The translations under genes and the position numbers were made by a program. Positions 57,164-64,000 of a DNA stretch of 64,000 nt are shown here, piece by piece. The DNA is taken from assembly GCA_002631855.1 (NCBI GenBank), contig NTLF01000014.1, forward strand, positions 485,951-549,950, in the 5' to 3' direction. How positions within the stretch are numbered: position 1 is the stretch's first letter; each line of letters begins with the position of its first letter. The notes beneath the pieces were generated by a model. That model ran no database searches. It worked only from the letters and a program-made list of their open reading frames with translations, and had not been told where the DNA came from. The stretch comes from Zunongwangia sp. ESRF-bin46. GTDB taxonomy: Bacteria; Bacteroidota; Bacteroidia; Flavobacteriales; Flavobacteriaceae.

Positions 57164-58251
57164 AAGTTAGAAATATATATAATTACAGCGATTATCAAAA
57201 GGATACCAAGTACAAAAAAGAAGATTTTCCAAAATGAATATGGTCTTTTTCCAGATAAGACTCCGGTCTGGCCATTTATAAAAAAGTTGTATCGCTTGCC
57301 TTTAAACTTATAAGCACTTACATAAACGGGAAGCAGAATGTGCTTAAAGGTTTCATCGCTTAACTTCATATCGATGGAATGTACTCGTTGCGTATCCCCA
57401 CCAATATCTCGTCTTGCCCAATTGTCGGCTATATTTCGGGCTTCTTTAGTGGCTCCTAAATGACCGTCTTGCAATGGAATCGTATATTTTTCGGTTACAA
57501 ATCCTGCTAAAAAACTACTGTTAAAAGGCTGTAGGTCTTTTAAATTCCAATGAGCAACCTTAGAAGGAATAACTCCAGAGCGTTGTTTTGAAGCTTTAAT
57601 TAGCGTATCATCTACAAACCCTGAAACATTTCCAGAAGCCGGATACCAACGGGTACGCCTTTCTCGTACGGTACGTTTATTTTTTCCACTGCCCACTGTT
57701 TTAGTTACATAATAATATTCCCCTCGTTGCCCTGAATAATCAGCATACAATTGAGCATCGAAGGTCCAATATGGAGCGTAAAGCCCTTTGGTAAATTGCG
57801 GGTCGATGGCCGCTTTTTTTAAATCGTTAGGGGCAAACCACAGTCCTTTCACCCATTTTTTGAAGATTTGATGTGCTTTTCCTTGGTTTATCTGAAACGG
57901 TAGTACTGCTCCTGGTAAAATCCAGGATTCTTTTTTGGCATCTTCAATAATGAGTGGCGAGCCACAATAGACGCAATGTAATGACTTGTAATTTTCCTCA
58001 ATATGTTGCTCGGCTCCACAGCTTTTGCATTGCAACATGGTAATTTCTTCGCTATGCGATTGACTACCTAGCTTTTCTAAATATGGTTTTAGTTCAAGTT
58101 CTTCAAAAGTGGTTTCGGCAGGTTCTATTTCTTGTGCATAACCACAATAGTCACACTTTAAACTTGTCGTGCCTGGCGCATACCGAAGTTCTGCCCCACA
58201 ATTAACACAGGATTTTTTGAGTTCGGATTTTTGTTGCTTGGGTTGTTGCAT
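57160..58251 (-). CDS. double zinc-ribbon protein with C-terminal membrane segment
   Basis: CVNCGAELRYAPGTTSLKCDYCG, CKSCGAEQHIEENYKSLHCVYCG; C-terminal IFFFVLGILLIIAVIIYISNL. Confidence 0.85.
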   Translation of the reverse strand: MQQPKQQKSELKKSCVNCGAELRYAPGTTSLKCDYCGYAQEIEPAETTFEELELKPYLEKLGSQSHSEEITMLQCKSCGAEQHIEENYKSLHCVYCGSPLIIEDAKKESWILPGAVLPFQINQGKAHQIFKKWVKGLWFAPNDLKKAAIDPQFTKGLYAPYWTFDAQLYADYSGQRGEYYYVTKTVGSGKNKRTVRERRTRWYPASGNVSGFVDDTLIKASKQRSGVIPSKVAHWNLKDLQPFNSSFLAGFVTEKYTIPLQDGHLGATKEARNIADNWARRDIGGDTQRVHSIDMKLSDETFKHILLPVYVSAYKFKGKRYNFFINGQTGVLSGKRPYSFWKIFFFVLGILLIIAVIIYISNL

Positions 58252-58287
58252 TTTCTATTCTGAAAGGGCCGAAGCCCCGAAAACTAA

Positions 58288-59427
58288 TTATTCCGGAATT
58301 GGTGGTGGTGTATTTCCACCTAAAAAGGCTTTTAATTCTTCCACCTCTTGAAGTGCAACCCAATTTTGCATGCCTTGTTTCCAAACTAAAGTGTCTTTGT
58401 TTACGGTTCGATTAGCAAATAAGGCACGTAATTGCTCAAAACCTACAGGGCCATTTTGTTGTCCGTTGCTTGCGTAAAAATATTGAACCGCTTGTGGCAT
58501 AGGCGGTGGCATACTCCCTGCTTGTTGTTGCGGTTGTTGCATTTGTTGTTGTCCGCCCATCTGTGGGGCCATCATACCGCCCATTTGTTGTGCGAGTACA
58601 AAGCCCATACCCATTCCCATACCGGCACCGGCCGTTCCACCTTCGTTAGCAGCGGCTGCTTCAATGGCTTTAGCAGTTTTGAATTTGGTCAGTTTATCTA
58701 AATCCAGTTTATCGATACGGCTGTACTCGAAAATCTCTTTTTTCAAGTCTTCTGGCATGGACACGTTTTCGATAAAGAATTTTTCCAGACCAATCCCCAC
58801 GCTATCAAATTCAGGCTCCATTACTTCTTTACACGTTTCAGAAAGTTCGGTGGTGTTGGCAGCGTATAATTCGATAGGCAAATTGGCCTCGCCCACAGTA
58901 TCGGTAAAACGAGTGGCGATGAGGCTTTTAAGGTGTTCGTTTATTTCAAAATTGGTGAAGTTATTATCGGTACCTACTATATCAACTATAAATTTTCCGG
59001 GATCGTTAATTCTAAAAGCGTATGTTCCAAAGGCACGAATTTCAACCAAACCAAATCGATCATCATTTAATGTAATTGGGTTTTTGGTTCCCCATTTTTC
59101 ATCGGTAAATAAATGAGTGTTTACAAAATACACTTCGGCTTTAAAGGGGCTGTCAAAACCATACTTCCATCCTTTTAGAGTAGTTAAAATGGGCAGGTTC
59201 TTGGTGTTTAGCGTGTAGGTTCCGGGTTCAAAAACATCGGCCAGTTGTCCTTCGTTTATAAAAACAGCAGTTTGCCCTTCACGTACAATGAGCTTGGCAT
59301 TATTCTTTATTTCGTTTTGGTAGCGTTCAAAACGATGACAGATAGTGTCATCTGTATAGTCTAACCATTCAATTATATCTATAAATTCGTGGCTCAGTTT
59401 TTCCTTGATTTTGTCGAATATGCCCAT
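58288..59427 (-). CDS. SPFH-domain (virion core protein-like) protein with C-terminal GYF_2-like domain
   Basis: VREGQTAVFINEGQLADVFEPGTYTL; low-complexity Q/M/G linker; YASNGQQNGPVGFEQLRALFANRTVNKDTLVWKQGMQNWVAL. Confidence 0.85.
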   Translation of the reverse strand: MGIFDKIKEKLSHEFIDIIEWLDYTDDTICHRFERYQNEIKNNAKLIVREGQTAVFINEGQLADVFEPGTYTLNTKNLPILTTLKGWKYGFDSPFKAEVYFVNTHLFTDEKWGTKNPITLNDDRFGLVEIRAFGTYAFRINDPGKFIVDIVGTDNNFTNFEINEHLKSLIATRFTDTVGEANLPIELYAANTTELSETCKEVMEPEFDSVGIGLEKFFIENVSMPEDLKKEIFEYSRIDKLDLDKLTKFKTAKAIEAAAANEGGTAGAGMGMGMGFVLAQQMGGMMAPQMGGQQQMQQPQQQAGSMPPPMPQAVQYFYASNGQQNGPVGFEQLRALFANRTVNKDTLVWKQGMQNWVALQEVEELKAFLGGNTPPPIPE

Positions 59428-59484
59428 TTTTATTTGGTTTTAATGATTGAACATTAAAGATATAAAATTTAGTTTAATGCAATG

Positions 59485-60621
59485 TTAATTATACCGCACC
59501 TTCCTTAATATTCGAACCGTTTCCTTGTACGCTTCATATACCTTCCCGTTTGTTTCTTTTAAATATGGTTTAGCTTCCAACAGCTTTTCTTTAGCTTCCG
59601 AAAAATCGTTTAAATAACAGATTAAATATGTTTCTGGAAGGTTTTGTAGGTCTTTTTCTTCGGAAGGGGTAAGGCGGGCATTCTTTTTCAGTTTTTTTAC
59701 CAATGCATTATTGGCATTGTAAATATGGTGCAACGTTTTTTTGTTAAAACGTGGCGGCTCAAATATCATTTTGGAGTCGATTTTGTAGGATCCATTTTCT
59801 TGAAAAGTAATCACCACTTCTTCTAGCGGGTAATGTTCTTGGCGGTTGTTCAGCCCTAAACTTACATATTCTATTGTTTTAAAATGATTATCGGTTACTT
59901 CGATGGTAACCTCGTCTAAAGCAGAATAAAATAATCGTACTTGTTCGTTAATTAATTCAATATCTACCCGAGAATAATAGGTGTCTTTTTTAACTTGTTT
60001 GGTATTTCCGGCCCAGCAAACCACAAATTGTTCTTTAAAAACTTTGTAGTGTGATTCGAGCTCATCGTGACGGTTGTTCATAAAATCGATTACGCCATCC
60101 AAAGTGTGCTCAATGTTATTTTTCGCTTTGTTTTCAATGGACTTTACAATTTCAGAATTCACATCTTTTATTTCGATATCAAAATCCTTAGGCATGGAAA
60201 TACTTCCGTCTCGAAGAAAAATGCTGCCGCCCCAATATTTCCAAATGTTTTTACGAAGCGAAGTGATTTCCCCTGTTGGGCGAATGGTTACTAATCCCAC
60301 TACTTTATCCGGCGGTAAATGTGGAAACATCACATTTTCATAACTGATTAACGGCGCATTGGTCAAATAGGCGTTTACTAAATTTTGAAGCTTGCTATCG
60401 TCGAAAAAATCAACGCCTCGTATTTCGTTTGCTTCATCTTCCACACCTACTACGATAAACGAGTTGTTTTTTGGGTTGCTGTTGCTCAGCGCACAAATGT
60501 GTTTTAAAAACTTGGCTTTTCCTTCTTTACTGCCCAGATCAATCTTTCGCTTTTTATCATAGAAACTGCTCTCGTCGTTATGGGCGAGTAAGTTTTTGAT
60601 AAGAAGTCGTTTGTTAATCAT
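59485..60621 (-). CDS. AlbA_2/Schlafen-type putative ATP-binding domain protein
   Basis: GSKEGKAKFLKHICALSNSNPKNNSFIVVGVEDEANEIRGVDFFDDSKLQNLVNAYL. Confidence 0.75.
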   Translation of the reverse strand: MINKRLLIKNLLAHNDESSFYDKKRKIDLGSKEGKAKFLKHICALSNSNPKNNSFIVVGVEDEANEIRGVDFFDDSKLQNLVNAYLTNAPLISYENVMFPHLPPDKVVGLVTIRPTGEITSLRKNIWKYWGGSIFLRDGSISMPKDFDIEIKDVNSEIVKSIENKAKNNIEHTLDGVIDFMNNRHDELESHYKVFKEQFVVCWAGNTKQVKKDTYYSRVDIELINEQVRLFYSALDEVTIEVTDNHFKTIEYVSLGLNNRQEHYPLEEVVITFQENGSYKIDSKMIFEPPRFNKKTLHHIYNANNALVKKLKKNARLTPSEEKDLQNLPETYLICYLNDFSEAKEKLLEAKPYLKETNGKVYEAYKETVRILRKVRYN

Positions 60622-60647
60622 TTCAATTTTCCGCAGTAGCGAAGATT

Positions 60648-61400
60648 TTATTTTTTATTGAGAACGGTACTCGACGATTGGTCTAAGCACATCACGGTTA
60701 AATCGGCTATATTTACATGTGGCGGTCGGGTTACAGCAAACCAAATTATGTCTGCAATATCTTCCGGTTGCAAAGGCGTGTAACCTTGATAGACTTTATC
60801 GGCTTTCTCGGTGTCACCTTTATAACGCACTTCGCTAAACTCGGTTTCGACCAACCCGGGATTAATAGCACCAATTTTTATGCCTTTTCCGTTTAGGTCT
60901 AATCGCATACCTTCATTAATAGCATCGACAGCATGTTTGCTAGCACAATATACATTTCCAGTTGGATAAACTTCTTTTCCTGCGGTAGAGCCAATATTGA
61001 TAATATGTCCAGATTTTCGCTCAATCATCTGCGGAAGGATGGCTTTGGTAACGTATAGCAATCCTTTTACATTAATATCAATCATTGCATCCCAATCGTC
61101 TGTGTTTCCTTCATCAATTGGGTCTTTTCCGTGGGCATTTCCGGCATTGTTTATTAAAATATCGATTTTTGAAAATGCTTCAGGTAGGTTTTGAAGTTGT
61201 TCAAAAACACTTTTTTTATCACGTACATCAAAGTTTAAGGTGTGTACTTTCGTGATTTCTGAAAGCTCTTTTTGAAGTGCATCGAGTCGTTCTTGCCTTC
61301 TTCCGCAGAGAATGACATGCAATCCGTTATTAGCAAAATTTTTAGCGATAGCGCGTCCAATCCCTGAAGTAGCACCAGTTATTAAAGCAGTTTTATTCAT
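60648..61400 (-). CDS. SDR family NAD(P)-dependent oxidoreductase
   Basis: ALITGATSGIGRAIAKNFANNG, NNAGNAHG, YCASKHAVDA. Confidence 0.95.
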   Translation of the reverse strand: MNKTALITGATSGIGRAIAKNFANNGLHVILCGRRQERLDALQKELSEITKVHTLNFDVRDKKSVFEQLQNLPEAFSKIDILINNAGNAHGKDPIDEGNTDDWDAMIDINVKGLLYVTKAILPQMIERKSGHIINIGSTAGKEVYPTGNVYCASKHAVDAINEGMRLDLNGKGIKIGAINPGLVETEFSEVRYKGDTEKADKVYQGYTPLQPEDIADIIWFAVTRPPHVNIADLTVMCLDQSSSTVLNKK

Positions 61401-61445
61401 AAAATATAAAGTTTTCTAAAGATAGTAGGTGTTACCGTTTTTACC

Positions 61446-61482
61446 GTTAAATAGAGTTAAAGGGAAAGTTAATCAATGTTAA
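61446..61482 (+). promoter_or_regulatory. four-copy GTTAA direct repeat array (10/12/10 bp)
   Basis: GTTAA at 61446, 61456, 61468, 61478; TATATTG at 61511. Confidence 0.65.
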
Positions 61483-61547
61483 GTACATTTTACTTTTTTT
61501 AATTCATAAATATATTGTGTGCACACAAACCTAAAATTAATAATAAC

Positions 61548-62345
61548 ATGAAAACTTTTTTAAAATTTATATGCATAGCCATTCTTACTGTGGGATTTGT
61601 ATCCTGTAGTGATGATGATTCTTCAGGGACAAATTCTGATGAAACAGCGAGAGTCTCTATTGAATTGACAGATGCTCCCGGGGATTATGAAGCAGTATTT
61701 ATAGATGTGGAAGATGTAGTAATAAAATACAATGGTGAAGAAGACGAAGTATTTATTAATGATGTAGATGCAGGGATTTACAATTTATTGGAACTTACTG
61801 GCGGTGTTTCAGTTGTATTGGTAGATGATGAATTACCGACAGGTTCTATTAGTCAAATTCGATTAGTCCTTGGTGATGATAATACAGTAGTAGTTGATGG
61901 CGAAACGTTTCCGCTTCAAACACCAAGTGCTCAACAATCTGGGTTAAAAATTCAGGTGAATGAGACCCTTGAAGGAGGAATTTTTTATGAATTTATGTTA
62001 GACTTTAATGTTGAAGAGTCTATTGTAGAACAGGGTAACGGAGATTATTTGCTAAAACCGGTTATTAGGGCTACAACAGTAGCCGAAACAGGTGCTATTT
62101 CTGGCTCTGTAATTCCAGTTACCGATACTCCTTTTTTAGTTACAACAACAACCGGTGATGGGGAAGAAATTTCGGCTTATACAGATGCGCAAGGTAAGTT
62201 TGTGCTTCAAGGTGTTCCAGAAGGTAACTATAACTTAAAGTTTGAAGCAGATCCTGATTTAAACTTTCCCCCTGTTATAATTGATAATGTCATTGTTGAA
62301 GTAGGTGAAATTACAACTGTGGGAGAAATAAATTTAGAATTATAA
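61548..62345 (+). CDS. DUF4382-type lipoprotein with C-terminal carboxypeptidase-regulatory-like domain
   Basis: MKTFLKFICIAILTVGFVSCSDDDSS lipobox; RVSIELTDAPGDYEAVFIDVEDVVIKYNG. Start moved from 61515 to 61548 to fit the signal peptide. Confidence 0.85.
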   Translation: MKTFLKFICIAILTVGFVSCSDDDSSGTNSDETARVSIELTDAPGDYEAVFIDVEDVVIKYNGEEDEVFINDVDAGIYNLLELTGGVSVVLVDDELPTGSISQIRLVLGDDNTVVVDGETFPLQTPSAQQSGLKIQVNETLEGGIFYEFMLDFNVEESIVEQGNGDYLLKPVIRATTVAETGAISGSVIPVTDTPFLVTTTTGDGEEISAYTDAQGKFVLQGVPEGNYNLKFEADPDLNFPPVIIDNVIVEVGEITTVGEINLEL

Positions 62346-62364
62346 TCTAATTTTAATAGAAAGG

Positions 62365-62395
62365 AAAAAGGAGGTTTAAAAATCCTCCTTTTTTT
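62365..62395 (+). terminator. terminator of the DUF4382 gene
   Basis: AAAAAGGAGG-tttaaaaat-CCTCCTTTTTTT. Confidence 0.85.
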
Positions 62396-62396
62396 C

Positions 62397-62434
62397 GTTA
62401 ACCACACGTTAAAGCGCCCGTTAATCAATGTTAA
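62397..62434 (+). promoter_or_regulatory. four-copy GTTAA direct repeat array (11/12/10 bp)
   Basis: GTTAA at 62397, 62408, 62420, 62430; TATATTAG at 62463. Confidence 0.65.
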
Positions 62435-62493
62435 TTCTTCCGAAAGAGCTGTTATAACTAGCTATATTAGTAGTACGCAAAAACCAATTGACT

Positions 62494-62907
62494 ATGAAAT
62501 CTTACATAAAAACAAGTCTACTAATTACTGTTACAGCCTTATTTATTAGCTGTAGTAGTAACAACAATATATTTGGCGGAAATAATAATACTTCAAATGA
62601 AGGTTCTGCCAATAAAACTGAAGTTGCTAACGAAGAAACCGAAACTACAAAAACAGATGGTGCTATTATGGGAAGTGTAATTGCCCCCAATTCTGACGTA
62701 TCAATTGTGGCGACAAATTCTGAAGAAAAAATTACAGGAACCACAAACGACGTTGGCGAATTTTTCATAACCGGTTTCTCAGAAGGAACATATACAGTAA
62801 AAATTGAAACAGATGAAGCTGAAACACCCGAACAAACTTTTGAAAACGTTAAGGTGAAAATTGGTGAAGTAACCGCTTTGGGTACTGTCACAGTTGCTTC
62901 CAACTAA
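62494..62907 (+). CDS. carboxypeptidase-regulatory-like lipoprotein, short paralogue of the preceding gene
   Basis: MKSYIKTSLLITVTALFISCSSNNN lipobox; GAIMGSVIAPNSDVSI...EGTYTVKIETDEAETPEQTFENVKVKIGEVTALGTVTV. Confidence 0.8.
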   Translation: MKSYIKTSLLITVTALFISCSSNNNIFGGNNNTSNEGSANKTEVANEETETTKTDGAIMGSVIAPNSDVSIVATNSEEKITGTTNDVGEFFITGFSEGTYTVKIETDEAETPEQTFENVKVKIGEVTALGTVTVASN

Positions 62908-62933
62908 TTATAGCTATAAAAGAAAAGTTTAAC

Positions 62934-62971
62934 AGCACTGTAACTTTACTTTAAGAAACAGTGCTTTTTTT
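62934..62971 (+). terminator. terminator of the short lipoprotein gene
   Basis: AGCACTGT-N16-ACAGTGCTTTTTTT. Confidence 0.75.
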
Positions 62972-63083
62972 GTATCGTCTATTAAGATAATTTTTTTAAC
63001 CCTTTATTAACAGCCTTTTTAGCAATAAATATACAATTTGCGAGACTGTATATAGAAACGTTTACTATTTGAAATTTTAAAGT

Positions 63084-64000
63084 ATGGATCAAACAGATAC
63101 TGCCTTGGATATTGGCGCATTAAACGAAAAAATTGAAAAGGAAAGTGCATTTGTAAACATCCTTTCCATGGAAATGAACAAAGTGATTGTAGGCCAAAAA
63201 CATATGGTCGAACGGTTGCTTATTGGTCTTTTAGGCCAAGGACACATTCTTCTTGAAGGTGTACCGGGTTTAGCAAAAACATTGGCCATTAATACGCTTT
63301 CAAAAGCGGTTCACGGTACCTTTAGCCGAATACAATTTACACCAGATTTACTTCCTGCCGATGTTGTTGGTACGATGATCTACAACATGAAGGTGAATGA
63401 TTTTAGCATTAAAAAGGGTCCAATTTTTGCCAACTTTGTATTGGCAGATGAAATTAACAGGGCACCGGCTAAAGTACAATCTGCTCTTTTAGAAGCGATG
63501 CAAGAAAAGCAGGTGACCATTGGAGAAGAAACTTTTATCTTAGATAAACCATTTTTGGTAATGGCGACCCAAAACCCAATTGAGCAGGAAGGAACATATC
63601 CGTTACCTGAAGCGCAGGTTGACCGTTTTATGCTGAAAACAGTTATAAATTACCCTAAGATTGCTGAAGAGCAACTCATTATCCGTCAAAACTTAAAAGG
63701 CGCTTTTGAGAAAGTAAACCCGGTTGTTTCTATCGAACAAATTTTACGTGCACAGCAAGCCGTTCGTGAAGTTTATATGGACGAAAAAATAGAACAATAT
63801 ATTCTAGATATCATCTTTGCTACCCGTAATCCTGAAAATTATAAGCTGGACGATTTAAAACATCTTATTGGCTTCGGTGCTTCCCCGCGTGGAAGTATCA
63901 ACTTGGCGATCGCTTCAAAATGTTATGCGTTTATCAAGCAGAGAGGTTACGTAATTCCAGAAGATGTTCGCGCAGTGGTTCACGATGTGTTGCGTCACCG
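63084..64000 (+). CDS. MoxR-family AAA ATPase (3' truncated by window)
   Basis: VIVGQKHMVERLLIGLLGQGHILLEGVPGLAKTLAI, FVLADEINRAPAKVQSALLEAMQEKQVTIG, ATQNPIEQEGTYPLPEAQVDRFM. Confidence 0.97.
   Translation, partial: MDQTDTALDIGALNEKIEKESAFVNILSMEMNKVIVGQKHMVERLLIGLLGQGHILLEGVPGLAKTLAINTLSKAVHGTFSRIQFTPDLLPADVVGTMIYNMKVNDFSIKKGPIFANFVLADEINRAPAKVQSALLEAMQEKQVTIGEETFILDKPFLVMATQNPIEQEGTYPLPEAQVDRFMLKTVINYPKIAEEQLIIRQNLKGAFEKVNPVVSIEQILRAQQAVREVYMDEKIEQYILDIIFATRNPENYKLDDLKHLIGFGASPRGSINLAIASKCYAFIKQRGYVIPEDVRAVVHDVLRH

Noticed and set aside
62981-63010. Possible fifth RTTAA array upstream of the MoxR gene
   Set aside because: Only two units (62995, 63006) have the 11-bp spacing and the -7 box is poor; not strong enough to claim.

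Overview
The window is a 64 kb low-GC chromosomal segment with Flavobacteriaceae/Bacteroidota character: TAnnTTTG -7 boxes, almost no Shine-Dalgarno sequences, and typical flavobacterial gene neighbourhoods. It is mostly housekeeping and envelope genes: asd, mscL, alr, tdk, rsmI, recJ, lpxH, queD-like, MATE, tRNA-Ala, an AddB-like/AddA-like pair, OmpA with TSP3 repeats, kbl, sod, a PurF-like protein, rnhA, purN, acpP-fabF-rnc, pyk, dinB, an RND efflux operon, pbpC plus alpha-2-macroglobulin, asparaginase, HAO, ALDH7, acyl-ACP desaturase, a zinc-ribbon/SPFH module, an AlbA-type protein, lipoproteins, and a truncated MoxR AAA gene. I see no CRISPR array, transposon or prophage. The main less-expected signals are: (1) a duplicated, minus-strand, promoter-hairpin-terminator sRNA-like element between sod and the PurF-like gene, with compensatory changes in the terminator stem; (2) four promoters that each carry four RTTAA-type direct repeats at 10-12 bp spacing, upstream of a small basic orphan and three secreted or lipoprotein genes; (3) a single-base frameshift in a conserved motif of the RND pump; (4) a perfect 10-bp inverted repeat over the promoter of the efflux operon regulator. 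Everything was read by eye. No database search was run, so novelty is not established for any item.
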